In this document: one piece after another, positions 1 through 14,239 of the stretch
How the letters are laid out: the number at the start of each line of letters is the position of its first letter
How positions within the stretch are numbered: position 1 is the first letter of the stretch
Assembly: GCA_013399695.1 (NCBI GenBank)
Contig: VXAU01001777.1
Coordinates: 62,001-126,000, forward strand
DNA length: 64,000 nt
DNA from: Formicarius rufipectus
Lineage: Eukaryota; Chordata; Aves; Passeriformes; Formicariidae
Direction of reading: 5' to 3'
The notes under the pieces: model-generated
What the model saw: the letters and a program-made list of their open reading frames with translations, nothing else
Told to the model about the DNA's origin: nothing
The model's database searches: none
Program-made: the position numbers and the translations under genes

Positions 1-3000
1 TTCAATCAAAAATGACCTTTTTCTCACATTTATTGGGAAACCAGCTTTAAGACACATTAAACTGAAGCTTTTGTGCTGGTACTGAAAAGCTTGGTGTTCC
101 GCAAAGATGATCTTCAGTTTGTTTGCTCTCTACAGCCTTTATTACAGATACCTGGCTGCTTGATAAGATTTTGGAGAGTAGAGTGGTTTCATATTTTGGC
201 TCAGTCTTCCTGGTTTTTGAGTTTCTGATATGTTATTAAGTCAGCATTACAAAGCCTTTGCTTTACTTAAATTCTGTGCATAAAGAAGGAAGAATAAGAA
301 GGGGTTTTTTTTAAAATACTCTCCCCAGAAGATTATGCAGCAGTTTTATTACATGGGGTATTGCATCAATGTTATCTTTAGATGTTGAATAAGATGATTT
401 TATTTTCATTATTTTAGAGAATGTAACTTACTATTTTCAAATTTGATTCTTATCTGCATTATAGTTCTAGTTGCTGTGTTTTAGTAATGACATTTTTCTG
501 TTAAATAAACTTCTCACTCCTTTCTGAACCCTTCTCATCCTGCTAAATGACATGGCGAGTACAAACAAGGATCTAACTATGCTGGCATTTGAAAAAAGGA
601 GAAACAAATTATGGGAATTAGGTGCTATTGGAGAAATGCTTTCACCTGCCATTTTTTATGTTTCTTCTTTTCTGTTCAGTAATTTGCTTTTCACAGCAGA
701 AATTTTTACGTTTGTCTGACATTGATTTATGTGGTTTTTATTGATAATGATCATAGTAAAGACTTATATTAGAATATTCGCTTTTGCTATAAACCATTTA
801 ATATTTTGTATTTTCCAGCAGCATTTGAATGTACTTAAGCATCTGCTGCAGATCAGTTTCTCCTTTTTATATGAAAGTGAAAATAGCGCTGTTGGTGAGG
901 ATTTTTGTATTTTTTCAATTTGTAGGTTTTGTTTAATAATCAGTCATTGGAGGACTCCTGGAAACACCAAGTGTTTTGCATACCACAGTGATGGTATGTG
1001 AATTATGTTCCTCTACAGTTTGCTAAGCAAAGGTTTCACTTTATTTTATTGCTACACTCATCTACATTTTGTAAGTTAAAACAATGCTAGAAAGGACAGA
1101 GATACCTCATTGTTTGACACTGGGAGTAGAGTACATCTTACTTAAAGGAATCCCAGCATAGGCATACACATGTGAACTGGGTGTGTATATCCCCCCTTCA
1201 TAGTCAGTGCAGTGAAAAAAAGCCTTTCTAGGATGTGGTCAAGATCATCCTAAGGTCAGTGGCAAAATTACAACATGCATGTTTGTTTCTTTCCACTGAC
1301 AGTAAAACTCATCTACAAGTTGCCATTCTCTAGTCATTTAAAGCTGAAGTGACATTTCTATCAACCATTCTCTCAGCTGGGGAAAGTGCAGAGATACAGA
1401 GTTCAAGAGCATTGCTTACTGGCAGATTGTAATGCCTCTGTGTGTTCAAGTTAATTGCTGTGTGGATTTAAGTTCTTTTGAAGGAAAAAAATGTGGGTTT
1501 GGGGAAAAGAAGCATTGGATTTTAGATGGGTGATAATTTTTAAACAGTGGCTATGCCTTATGGCTTGATACCTAGGGATGTCAGAAATAGCACAGTGAAA
1601 AAGAGAGAGGGATTTGTAGTCAGAGCGCAGGTGAAGATAGTCAGAGGTGATGAGTAAAAGCTATTTATCAAGTGTTTTACTGCACAAAGAATTCAATTTA
1701 TTCTGTGGGTAGTTACCATGCAACATTTTTTTTGCTGTGATTCATGGTAAGCAGTGCCTCTGCCATGCCACTGCAATTGACACAAGGTAGGCAGTGACTG
1801 ACTTTTACTCAGTTGTGCTGCAGGAGACTGGCAGAGGTGCATGATTTTTGTCTTTTATGCCCTAATTTCTTGATGACCTGACAGAAGAATGCAACTTTTC
1901 TGGTGCTGTCAATGGTATACAAGCTCCTTGGGGTTATAAAAGACAAGCTTTATTTGTTTAATATGACAAAGTATCAAATGAAATAAGCTCCCCTTTTTTT
2001 TATTTTTATTTTAATGAAAATCTGCTTACATTTGGTTGTGTGCAGATAAAAACCTCCTAGAAGACAGAGAAAAACTTTTATAATAGGGAGAATTTTGTTA
2101 TGTATATACTGGACAAAAAGGCATAATACTTCCACAGTTAAATGTTTTTAAGTCATTCAAGGGGCAAATGGAGCACAAACTGCAACCTATACTTTCCAAC
2201 ATACTATACACATATAATATGAAGGTAGACTGGAATTTGGGCTGTACATCTCACTGTGTTTACATAAGGAAATTGTTTACAATGCAGTATAATGAGCCAC
2301 AGTATCTTAAAACTAGAAGAAAACCTTTTGTCTGAGAGGCTGACATGTTTTGTAGTGTTCAAAATGGATTAGCTGGATTAGCTCTCACAATAAAACATCA
2401 AATTTATGTGGTGTTATGATTATAGATATTACCATCCAAAAGACTAAATTTAGGCAAGTTTTGACAAAAACATTATTAAATTTCAAAGCATTTCCTTACT
2501 TCAAGTATGTTTTAATTCTAGAAACACTTAATATTGTGCAAGGTCTATAGTAAAAACTATCGCATTTTTATTTATGCCTTAAAAAAAAAAAACAGTAAAG
2601 AAAAGTTTTCATCAAAGCAATTCCAGTGTTCAGGAGCTATCAATGTTTGTATGCAGTATCCTGTCTTAAACTACATGGGAGCATCAGGGACCAGTACTTA
2701 TTAATCATATTTGTCACCTCCTAGGGCATAATTTGAAAATTTTAGTGTGGCTCCTAACTTTCACTGTTTGGATAGAAGTTATATATAGTTCCAGTGAACT
2801 GTGTGAAGGAAGAGCAGTCTGATAGTAGTGTATTTTAACTCTGAGGGAAAAAAAATGATACTCAGAATAAAATAGTTTTTTTCCTTAAAATTTAAAAACA
2901 AAAGGAGAATAAGTAGAAAAATAGCTCAATTTACCCTTAATTTATTCAGATATGTCATTCAGTGAATGGGTAGGATAGTTTGGTTATTTAGGTGAGTTTC

Positions 3001-6000
3001 TGACTTTATGCAAATAAAGATTCAATGAGGCAGAAAATGAAAGCTCCACACTAAATAGAAGCTGTTCTTTTTATTCACAGTTAACTGATTGGAACAAGTG
3101 GAAATTAAAAGCAAGTCGGGAATTTAGTGACCCAGTGACAAGATGCCTCAATTTAGGTAGCACAAGGGTAGGAGCTAAAAATCATCAGGTTAAGGGAATA
3201 ATATGCAAGGGGGCTGGTACCAGACAAAGAGAGATCAGTTTTCAAACTATGTGAACTTCTTCTGGAGTTTCTCAGAGAGTCACAATTCTATTTGAGATAT
3301 AGATATATATTGTAGTTAGTGTTTTACACGTAACTTTTAAAAAAGCACACTCATTTCCTTATGGCATATTAATCCACAAACTTTCTTTTGATCCCTCACT
3401 GGTTCTTAAAAAGAAAAAAAAAAAAAAGAAAAGTAGTTCTTATGCATTTCTGGCTTCTTTAAGGTTTATAAGGAGAAGTTGTAAGCTTCATAGTTGAATT
3501 CTTTGTGCATGATGAACCATGTGTGGAAGCACATCTCTCCTACATGATTGTTGCAGCTGAAGTAACAAACTCATAGTTAAATACTCCAGTATCTATGGTG
3601 TGCAAATGCTTTTTTTAAAACTCAGCCATGATCTAGTGACACTACTTTTTTAATTTATGCATTTTATGATTATGTAAGTGCATCTCCAGAGAGGGGCTTT
3701 AAAATTAATATTATTTGAGCTTTTCAGTCACATTTTTTATAGACTTCATTTTTCTCAGTTGTCTTTGTTGTATAATTTCCCTTAAGTAATTATATAACTA
3801 GGCAAACTAACCTTCATCTAGTCTCTGTTGATCTTTCTCAAGCTAGAAACAGATTCATAGATAGATGGTGAGATTTCTGTCTGATGGCAAAAGTCTCAGT
3901 TCAAGTCCTAACAAAATACTAAAATCTGCACTAAAACATAGACTTTCAAAGTCCTTTTTTGGCTCTTATTTCCTAGCAGGGACACCAGCAAACTGCAAAT
4001 GCGAGAACAGATTTTTTTTTTAAGGAGGCAATCGTGACGCTTCCACACTTCCCCTCACCTTTTAAAATTAGCACTTTTTGCACTATAGAGGTAAAGGCTA
4101 AAGAATTCTAAGTAGTGGAGCATTGTTTGCTGATTTAAGTTTGCTTTGTAGATAATACATCCATATTTAAAGAGGCCAGATGAAATGCGAGTACAGAATT
4201 CAGCTGAAAAAATTATAGTTTTTTTGTTATAACTTCACATATAAATTGCAACTGGCATAAACAAAAAAGAAGTGTTTGCTAGTTAAGAAGTTCCTACTGT
4301 ATTTATTTCTTGTATAGATATCTTTATGATTCCTTGTGGCAAAAGTTTAAAGATTGCATATCAGCACCTACCATCAACAAAACATATTGTTTACTTAAAT
4401 TGTATTTGTTCTTACTTTAGTAATGCCTTTGATCTGTACTGTTGCTTACAAGCAATTGCTTCTTTCCTGTCAAAGGGAGATTACTATCAACCTACTAGGG
4501 GTTTTTTGTGGGGTTGTGGGTTTTTTTTCCTTTAATGTTGTCATTTGCCAATTGTACATTAATACTAGCAGGAACTGATAGTGATATCAACTATCATTGA
4601 GTTTTATGAACTTTTACCTATTACTTATGTATTTAAAAGCATAATAATAAAAATCTATCTCATTCCCTCCCCCTTCCACTGCTTGTATCTAACTTTCACT
4701 TAATTTAGAAAGGAGGTTTAACAGACAAAATCACCTGCTTATAATGTGTGTAATCCTCAAAATAATGGATAAGTGTTGAGAGGGATGTTTTTGTTTTTAT
4801 TCATATGCACTTCTAATACTCTCTTAGAAACCAGGCAAGTATCAAATCTGCTATAGCTTTTCTAAGGTGGGGAGTGGAAAGGGGATGAGCTGCAATTAAA
4901 GAAAATGCTTGTGGAATCTACGTGATGAAAATCAGTGCAATACTTTTCCTCACTTCACACACATCACCTGAGTAGGCTTCATCCTTCCAGTCTGCTCTCT
5001 TTGAGCCTTTTCTCTGATATGCAGACCCAAGGCCTTGGTAAATGTTTGATGATTACACTTTGCTTTCTGTTGTATTCAGTTGATCTTTTCAAGGAAATAG
5101 AATACAGTCCCTGTGAGTTTTCAGGAAAATAGCGTTTTGATGTTGAAGGGTAGAAATTTTATCTGACCTAAATTTTTGGAAGTAACTAATGCTTTGGGAA
5201 ATTGCATTTTCTAATGCTTGAGCTGAGGTTATGTAAGGAGACCTCTTATGGCAGATGAGAGCTAACAACTGGGGAATTGACAAATCTGAAGTGATCTAAA
5301 TTGATTATCTGAATATTCATGCCTTAAAAGTGTATGGAATGCAGTTTATTCTCTCAAATTGTGTAACATAAATAGACTTTGTTTCAGTATTGCAAAATCT
5401 ATTCAATTATTAACTAATGCACAGAGATGAATTAAGGCAGGATTATTTTTTTATCTATTCTGATTGAATTGCTCCTCATATCTTTCCCTTTCTCTTTCTG
5501 ATTCATTTTACAAAAGAGCTTCATTAAATTTTATGGAAAACATTAGGATATGAATAAAAATGTAAATGCACAGAGGTCAGAAAAATAAAAGTAGGGCTCT
5601 TGTGATCTCTGTCTTTTATCTCTGTCTTTTCCTATACTGTATAGATATGCATTAATTTGTTACTGAGACATGCATTGCTAAAGATATCGCAGAAGGGAGC
5701 TGCTTCTGGAAGAAATATTTTTATTCTTTGATTTTTGTGTAATTTTTGTAGTTTTTCAACAGGAGTTCTTCAAATTCTGTCTGTTTTTCTGGTTAATGTA
5801 AATTATTTTCATTAAATTACACTGAAATTCTATCTGGTCACCTTGGAAAGAAAACGTAAGTAAAGAGATACTTCCTCTGAAAGGGGATAGGGAGAGATGG
5901 AAGTAAGGTTTCTGCAGTCTCTGATGGAATAAAATTTGCAGGCTTACTCCTATGCAGACTGAGTGGTTTTGGGTGGTGGTCCAGCAGATGTAAAGCAGCT

Positions 6001-6720
6001 TCCCTAATTCTGTGTGTTGTAGCCCCTTTCTCATACTAACATTTAGAGTTTCAAAGAAATAGATGCCAAGAAAAACTATATTGTCTTACACAGATCAAAC
6101 AATTGGGAACCACACTTCTTTAAAGGCGGTCTGAAGTCTTCAAACATTCCTGCATTATTTTGCATGTGCTTTATGAAGTGTATAAATCTGTTCTTTATAT
6201 CAAGTATATCAACTTTAAAATGCAAATATCTATTTTTCCTCTAACTAAGCAATCCATGGGTACCTTCAAAGCAAGTGGCATTCTTTGTCAATGTAATGTT
6301 ACCAAAAAATGGCTATCATTTACAGAAAACAGATTTAGCCAGTGAAGCAAGGCATTCTTAAGTTATTAAAATCTTTTTATGTATTGTTGAGAAGACTGGA
6401 GCTTAGTGGAAAAAATGTAAATATAATCATCAGAGTTAAGGCTTGCTCATTTAGGGAGCTAGAAATGTGTCCTTGGTCTCCAAACCCTTTAACCTTCAGT
6501 GGGTTTCATATTTGATCACTTTGGAAGTGTTGCTGTACTATAACTGTAGTTCATTTGTTGTGTATGGGGAACTGACATCGCTTTTAAGTGTGTTGTAGAA
6601 GAAACTGCTACACACTTCGCTCTTCGCTTTTTTGCTAAGTAAATTTGTGTAAAGAGCTAAAGAAAAATTTTCCTCATATTGAACTTTTGTGTTCCTTTTA
6701 GCAAATCTCCCACACTTAAA
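1..6720. other. Unique AT-rich non-coding DNA
   Basis: No gene, RNA gene or recognisable transposon was seen in this stretch. The longest open frames are under about 95 codons, have low-complexity or random-looking composition and match no family I recognise. Small features include an A-run near 2581, an A-rich run near 3415-3430, a short tandem of the phrase GGATTAGCT near 2367-2385 and a repeated TCTCTGTCTTTT phrase near 5606-5630. The stretch reads like old intergenic or intronic vertebrate sequence. Confidence 0.6.
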
Positions 6721-7045
6721 GGGTGCCTAAAAGAAAACCGGAGAGTGACTTTTCACAAGGGTGTGTAGTGATAGGACAAGGAAGGATGTCTTTAAAGTGA
6801 GAGAGGATAGGTTTGGTTTAGTTTAGGTAAGATACTCAGAAGAAATTCTTTACTGTAATGCTGGTGAGGCACTGGAACAGGTTGCCCTGAGAACTTGTGG
6901 ATGCCTCATCCTGGGAAGTGTTTAGGGTCAGATTGGATGGGGCTCTGAGCAGCCTGGTCTAGTGGAAAACCAGGGAAGGGGCCTTGGAACTAGATGATCG
7001 TTAAGATACCTTCCAACCTAAATCACTCTATGATTCTATTATTCT
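6721..7045 (+). mobile_element. CR1 LINE, 5'-truncated 3' end
   Basis: The sequence follows the avian CR1 3' region: the GGTGCCTA...GGAGAGTGACTTTT start, the GTAGTGATAGGACAAGG phrase, then AGGCACTGGAACAGGTTGCC, GATTGGATGGGGCTCTGAGC and GGAACTAGATGATC. It ends in CTATGATTCTATTATTCT, the CR1 terminal octamer series. Only the last ~325 bp of the element are present, which is normal for CR1 because reverse transcription usually stops early. No part of the reverse transcriptase frame remains. Several small indels and substitutions show an old, inactive copy. Identification is from remembered consensus; the family is sure, the subfamily is not. Confidence 0.93.
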
Positions 7046-8070
7046 GCATGCAAAATTCCATAGCAGTGCTTTTGAACTTGAGATTCCTCTCCCAACATGC
7101 TTGGGGATAGAGGAAGGGAAGTTAATGTTATTCATTTATTCAGCCCATCAGCCTCATTGATCTCATAGGATTTAGTAGTCCTCTGCATTATTAGTTCACT
7201 TTTATGATCACCAATGCAATTATTTCTTGTTCCTTAAGTTGGCATAAGAAGGTTTCTTCTTATTCTTGTGGATACTCTTGGCAGCTAGTTTGGGGAATTA
7301 AAGTCAGCAACATCAGTGTAAGTTGTATCCACTCTTTTTAGTTCTTCCATGCTGTTGTGTGAAAAAGACCCTTCATAATTTGAAAGCCTCTCTTTTGGCT
7401 GCTGAATAGGAAGAGCTCCCTGCAAGACAGAATGGGAGAAGGCATAGCCTGGAAATTAGCACATCTACTAGTAGATTCTGATGGCCTGATGGAATTTTTG
7501 ATCAGGGCTATCAAGGGATGCATCCTACAAGATTTAACTCAGTTCACTGTGTTCAAAGAAACTCTAAATAGATGTGTACAGAAACATCTTGGAGCAATGT
7601 TCATTAGATTATACTAGTAATTTGTATTACACTAAAGCACTTGTAAAAGCCCTGGTTAAAATCAGCTTTTCAGCTAAGTCTTTGCTTTGAACTAATGTTG
7701 AGATGATCATAACTACTTTGAAACTTCTTTATGTCCACAGAACCCATGGAAGAGAATACAATACAAAGAAACCTAGAGAGTTAAATCAAAAATCCATTTG
7801 TGAAAGAAAATACACAAATGCATTTTTACTGATAATAAAAATATTCTTTCCTTGCATTATGCAGTTGTTTAGATCTTTAGTTTATGACTTATATGAAAAG
7901 TGTTAGTACCATTACATTATTCCTAATCCTGAGTTTGTAGTTTTCTCAATGTGAGCCATGGGAAGCAGTAGCCTCATTTATCATTTGACAGCTTCTGATC
8001 CTGTGAAAGGGCTGTGTCATGCTGCATTATTGTGTATGTGCATTATTTCTCAAAGAAAATCACCATTCAG

Positions 8071-8089
8071 AATAATTAATCATAATTAG
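8071..8089. promoter_or_regulatory. Clustered TAAT homeodomain-type motifs
   Basis: TAATTA at 8073-8078 is followed by ATTAATCA and TAATTAG at 8083-8089, so several homeodomain core sites sit within 19 bp. The surrounding 7985-8125 is not simple repeat and carries further CATTATT-type motifs. Such clusters occur in developmental enhancers, but AT-rich DNA also makes them by chance. Nothing here proves function. Confidence 0.2.
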
Positions 8090-8901
8090 CAGCAAAGCAG
8101 GAACAAGGTCAAAATACTAACTGATTTTTTTTCATACACATCAATCTCACCTCTTTATTATGCAGTCAGGAAAAAAAGAAAAAGTAATTTTTTAGGATAC
8201 ATGCTTTTGTAGCTTGGATCCATCACTAAAAGATATTTAAATGTAACCACTACAGTTGATTATTCAGACCTGTAGGTTGCTGGGGTCTTTTTAGTTCCTT
8301 ACAAGTATATCCCATCAGTGCTAGTGAGATATATCAGCACCACAGACTGAAATACAGAAATGATAATAGAATTTGAGGCCAGCACATGTTTGTTAAAAGC
8401 ATTGAAAGAGATGTCCTTAGCAATAAACAAGAAAATTTTTTGTATATCTTTCAAACATGCACCGATGCTGTAAAGCTACACAAATGGAAATAATAAAAGG
8501 AATGATTTTAGCCCTAGGTTTGACTCTAATAACTGATAAAGAGTAGGAGGAGGAACAAATCTGGTCTGATGACCTGTACACTGAGGAGCTGGAGAAAAGT
8601 TTATGATTGAGTTAACTCTGGATACATTAGGAAATCAAGCTCAGTGCAAGACTATCACAACATGATGCTGTACGTTGGTTATCCATGTAGAAAAGAACCA
8701 ACCAAGTGAAGGCACATTTGAAAGTAAGAACTAGACAATTTGTACTTTATGGGTCAGAGCATTCTGAAAACATTAAATCACCCTAGTACAAGTTTAGTTG
8801 CCATTCTTCTACTTGAAGGACAAGAGATTTAACAAAAGTAAATAAACCAACAAAATTAATTCTAGTCTTGAAAGTTAATGAAAATGGATCTCAGTTTCCT
8901 C

Positions 8902-8932
8902 TTTTTTTTTTTTTTTTTTTTTTATTTTTTTT
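8902..8932. repeat. Poly-T tract
   Basis: Twenty-two T residues are followed by one A and eight more T. No CR1 or processed gene copy abuts it, so it is a simple homopolymer tract rather than a recognisable retrotransposon tail. Length may vary between individuals or be a sequencing estimate. Confidence 0.9.
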
Positions 8933-11900
8933 GGTAGACCAAGATAGATCATTCCTGACATAAAATATTTATTCCTGACCTTAAAACCAGTGTTTTACGC
9001 ATCATTTACATGCTGCACACCAGATGTTGTAAATACAAGCTTTGATAACTTGGAAGCATAGTTTTTTGAATGCAGATACATCAATGTGCTGGCTACTAAA
9101 ACTCAGGAGGGAGTACTACTGGGACATACCACATATCACAAGCAATTGAATCAAACCAGAGAACACAGTGAATTGCTCCTTAAGTAACTGCAAATCACAT
9201 AAAGAAAGGGAAATATTGTTGAAAGGCCTCAATTTGCAATAGGCACATTATAAATTGCATACAAAAACCGTTTTCTACAATTGGTAGAAATGTTAACCTC
9301 TGTAATTTTTAAACCTAGTAAGCTTACCTTTAGAAATGATGCTGTTTCAGAATGGAGGCGAAAAGATAGGAAAATGCAGAACAAAAAACTCAAATAAGGC
9401 CTTGAATAACATATACTTGGAGATAGAATTTCAATGTCAATGTACCAAAACAATTTAAGATCTAAATTAGAGCTTCTGAAAGAGGTCTAATTACAGTGGA
9501 CCTAAACAGTGCATTTTGGTCTACGTGAATGCCACATTACAAGTTTTGCTGTAAGAATTTTCATGATCAGTATTTATCGTTAAAGCTGATATGGGTGACA
9601 AGTAGCTCCCTATTTTTCCCTCTCCTTCCTAGTATCTCTTTCAGCTGAATTATATGGATGATTATATAAATGATTATATTTTTATTTTGTTTTCTCCTCA
9701 TGGAAGGTCTGACATGAGATTTCTGAAATACATCCCATTATGTCAATACCAAACTGAAACAATAGAGCAATATTTTTGTGTAGGTATCAGGAAATACTAA
9801 AAAAATACTGATTTTTTTTTCATTACTATAGAAGAATTATCATTTATTACCACTGTCCTCTTTTCCAAAGTTCTCCGCCATTCTAGAGTGTTCTGCTGAT
9901 TTGATACCTCCCTAGAATCCTAAATGTTGTGTTTAAATGAGCAGTTATGTAAAATGTGCTGTTTTTGTTTCCCTGATAATTCCTTCCACATTAACATTGC
10001 TGAAATGGTTTCTAGATGATTATTAAAATAAATTGTTTAACAGCAAAAAATCTGAGCCACCAGGGCTAGACAGACTAACAGAATTTAGATGCAAAGCATG
10101 AAGCCACCTTTACGGTTGCTTTATTTTGCCTCACCAGCCAATATGCCCTTGACTAGACAGGGCCTAACCATCTAGTACAAATTCTTATATTTGCTGCTTC
10201 AGTGGGTTTTGTTGAAGATACTGGCTTCTACTATATGAGTCAGCAGTGTTTATCAATTTTTATATCATGCTTCAGGAATATTGCCATTTAGACTTTAATA
10301 TGACTTGCTTGTCAATTCAAAACTTTGGTTTTTTTGCAATTTTAAACTCTCACGTTGCTATAATTTATAGGTCTCCATGATAATTCTTAAAACTATGACT
10401 CTTGGTCCTTAGATAAACAGTTCAGGAAGATGTGACTTTGTTCTTGCAATGAGCTGATTTATTTGGCAGGTTTTATTTAAAGTTGTAACATGGAGGAAAT
10501 TCTAAATGCAAGTTGAGGCTTTCATATTTGAATCACAGTGGGCATCTCAATTGGAAAATGCTCCTGTAGAGGCTATCGTGTAAAGATCTAAGTCTTGTTG
10601 CTGCTATGTCCTACAAAATTATTTTTATATTCATGTATTGAAATAACAGCTTTTATAAGCCTACTTATGTGGGAAATTATATCTTTTTATATAAACTGAT
10701 ACCTTAATTGTTGTTGCAGCACCTCCTAATGCCCATCAAAAGAGTTCTGTTTCCCAGTATGTGCACAGCCCTAAAATCATCACTCCTTGATACACCCTTT
10801 GGTGTAGAATTTTGAGGGAAATGAAGCATGAGAATTTGGGGGATTTGCAGTACTGTTCTCAGCTTTCTATGGCCTTTTGGGAACTTACTTGCCTCCTCTT
10901 TGTTTTGAAGTTCCTTGAGTGAAGGCAATAAACTTTCTTCCAGGTCACCCTACTCCAAGCAGATACCTTAAATTCGTTATCAAGTGACTGGCATGTTGGA
11001 AGCCTGCAGTGTGTTCCTGGCATAAATTGCGTTTTGAGTGGTGGGCTGACATTAGTTAACAGCATCTTCCTGTGCAGGAAAGAATGTGTATTTCATTGCC
11101 TTGGCTTTTCAGTATAGCTAGGTTGTGTTACGTCTGTCTTAAAGACCACTTAGAACTTTAGCGACAAAGCAGGTCTCAGTTATTTGTATAAAAGAGCAAT
11201 ATATTTGACTATTTTGTAAGCAATATTGCTTATTTAGTATAATTTTTCATTCAAAAGCTGTAAAAATGGTTTGTTGCAATTTTTTTAAATTCTTAAGACA
11301 CATTTTTAAGGTATCATGCAAAAAACAAAATCTTCACATGTATCAGCTACTAGTGTATTATGATGTAAAGCTGCAAGTATTGTAATAGGAAAAGTGTTGC
11401 CTGTGCATTGGGGGTATCTAAATACTGGTTTTTGGTTGGGACCTTCTTTGGTGTTTGGTGATTTCTCAATGTGAAATATGGTTGCAATACCACATGGTTG
11501 TTCTTGTGTTTCCTTAGGCAAACCTTGCTGTCATTAACAAGCAAACTGCAGAGCAAACCCAGCTATTTCATTTACAGAGGTTTTTGACTCACAGGCAGGA
11601 CCAAAATCATGCTGAATGAACACCAAATCCCCAAAGTGTGCTAATCATTGAATATGCTGCTGAATAGTTACTTTCAACATCTTTGAATTAATTATGAGTG
11701 CTGGAGGTGTAGTAAGGGCTTAGAGGGTTTTTGTTGTTCTCTTAGCCAGCATTTTAACAGCCCCATTCTCTTGTTTCCCTGTTTTCTTGTCTGTAGCACT
11801 TCCTATTTGTACATAAGCGAGTTACGTGGTACACCTTTTTTGTCCCTTCTGACACCAAGGTATTAGATAGCATCTCCAAAGTGATACTCCAGGTGCATAC

Positions 11901-13683
11901 CTAGTGACTGGTGGGTTAAAATCTTTATCAGCTGTTAAAGAATAGTTTCATTAGGAGGTTTACTGTGAAGTATTTATCATTATAGGGTGGACTCAAAACC
12001 TGTGCATTTGGAAAATAGCATTGGCAAAATACTCTGCTACTAGATCGACAGAGAACTTGTGCACTTCAAATGTTGTGTATTGCAGTCTACATACATGAGG
12101 TGACAGAATAAAGAAAAACGGGAGTTCCAAGGATTTAATTTATAGTATATGATAGAGTTATAAAATTGTAATCTTATTTTATGTGTTTAGTTTTCTCTAA
12201 ACTGAAGTTTATGGGGTAAAAAAATATATATTCCTTTCCTTTATTCCAAATTTATGACTTTAAAAATCTTCAGTGAAAAGCTGTTTATCTCAGCTCTGTG
12301 CATTTTGACATACAGGGCTCATGTGGCTTCACTTATTTAATATAGAATGCTTGTGAAGGAAACATCATTTGCTACCGTGGTTATTCAGAAATACAGTGTA
12401 ATAATATAAGAGTGGGATGTCTTCTATGCTATACAGTCATCATTTTTTAGTATTTTTACTCTTTCATGAATAAAGTAAATGGTCAAAATTTGTAGAAATT
12501 TCCTATAATTCTTTTTAAAAATCAAGTCAGAAAATGAAATAATGTGGTTTTGTATCTGTGTGCATATAAATGTGTGCACACACTGCTTTACTAAATACCA
12601 AGTTTAAGTATATATATAGTGCTGTTAATACTTACAGGTGATAATTTCAGTGGAGCTTCCTGACAGTAAAGTCTTAGAGTTGTGCTGGTTCTATTGTGGA
12701 CATCTGGCCTTTGCCATTCCACAAGCTGCATTTTGCATTCACATAACAGTGTCTGGAGCATATTAATACTATACAGAAGCTCGATAAAAGAAGGGAGCTG
12801 CAATACCTCTAAGGGTTGATGTAATTAATAATTTCTTATGGATGTCTTACATTTATTGTTCCAAGAGTAGGGCTGAGGGAATTAACAAGTTGGTCTGTAG
12901 TGTTATATTGAGCAGGTGGCAAAGGTAACAGACTGGAGCTGTAGGGAAAGAAAATTTCTGATAGCTTCTTAGAATGCACAACAACTTGATAATCTTAGGT
13001 TTTCTTGGTGTCAAATTCAGCTCTTCTTCCTTTTTCATGACCTTAATTACAGGCCTATCTCAAGAAGTCATTTAATTGATCTTTGTGATATTTACAGTCA
13101 AACTCAGTATATTACCCTCCTTAAACACACATTAAGAATCAGTTCCATAAATTGGCCTGTTCCCCCTGGGCAGAGCTGCTACATCTGGGCTTAAACAGAG
13201 CTGAACATATAGTGCTGTGTGGTCACTGCTGCCATGGCTATCAGCCATTTCACAGATAACATCACAGCCCGATGTGATGCATGTAAATAGCTCCTTGCCC
13301 TGAAAACAATATCCTACTGATCCAGCCTTCCAGCTCTTTCCTACTCCTCACTACTGTGTCATGCAGTTTTTCTCCTAGAGGTTGATATTTCTTGATTAGG
13401 TAACTGCAGACATTCTTGAATTTTCTGTGCTTATGTAAATGCAAGGAATACTTAGAATATATGCAAGGAGCATTCGTGTTCCTTCATTTGTAAAGCTCTG
13501 TACTTTGTTTTTCCCTCCACACCCAACACATGTCTGAAATATATATTACTGAGATGCAGTCTTCTCATCCACCTCCTTGTCTTTTTTTACAACACCCATT
13601 ATCATTTCTAGATGCCTTGCTGACCACGGGGTAGCTCTGTTTTCCCTTGGAGGACTATGATGACTGTCTAATTAGGACAACGT

Positions 13684-14239
13684 TGTGCTTTAACACCAGC
13701 CAGCAGCTCAGCATTACACAGCCCCTTGCTCACTCCCCACAGCAGCATGGGGGAGAGAATCAAAAGAAAACTTGTGGGTAGAGATAAAGACAGTTTAAGT
13801 GTATTAAAGCAAAAGCTGCTCACACAAGCAAAGCAAAACAAGGAATTCATTCCCAATTCCCTCAGGCAGGAAAGTGTTCAGTCATCCCCAGAAAAGCAGG
13901 GCTCCATCATGTGTAACAGTGACTGAGATTGTCACTCCAAATGTCCTCCCCTTCCTTCTTCTTCCACCACATTTTTACACTGAGTCTGATGCCATATGCT
14001 GTGGGGTATATCTTGGGTCATATGGACTGAGCTGAGCCGACTGTGTTCTCTCCCAGATTTTTGTACACCCCCAGCCTCCTGCCTTGTGGGGTGGGCTGAG
14101 AGACAGAAAAGGCCTTGGTGCTTAGCAATAGCAGAAATATCCCTGTGTTATCAACACTCTCTCCAGCAAAAATACAAAACATAGTCCCATACTAGATAAT
14201 ATGAAGAAAATTAATTCTATCCCAGTGAAAACCAGTGCA
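13684..14239 (-). mobile_element. Solo LTR of an avian endogenous retrovirus
   Basis: This ~556 bp unit starts (plus strand) with TGTGCTTTAAC and ends with CCAGTGCA, so on the minus strand it begins TG and ends CA as an LTR should. Internal blocks match a passerine LTR family I recall: GGGGGAGAGAATC, GAGATAAAGACAG, AAGGAATTCATTC, CAGAAAAGGCCTTGG, TGTGTTATCAACAC and CAAAACATAGTCCCATA. A related copy lies at 42019-43202. No gag, pol or env frames flank it, so it is solo, presumably left by LTR-LTR recombination. The expected TATA box is degenerate (TTTTTACA on the plus strand near 13973). No clear target-site duplication is visible. Assignment to a superfamily (ERVL- or ERVK-like) is uncertain. 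Confidence 0.85.

Larger units (their letters stand above)
7046..13683. other. Unique AT-rich non-coding DNA
   Basis: No gene or clear transposon was found. A long T-run interrupted by one A occupies 8902-8932. A homeodomain-type TAAT cluster lies at 8071-8089. A somewhat GC-richer block at about 13130-13440 contains two ATGTAAAT-type POU-like motifs (near 13279 and 13433). The open frames here are all under about 75 codons and overlap in several frames, so they are treated as chance. Confidence 0.55.
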
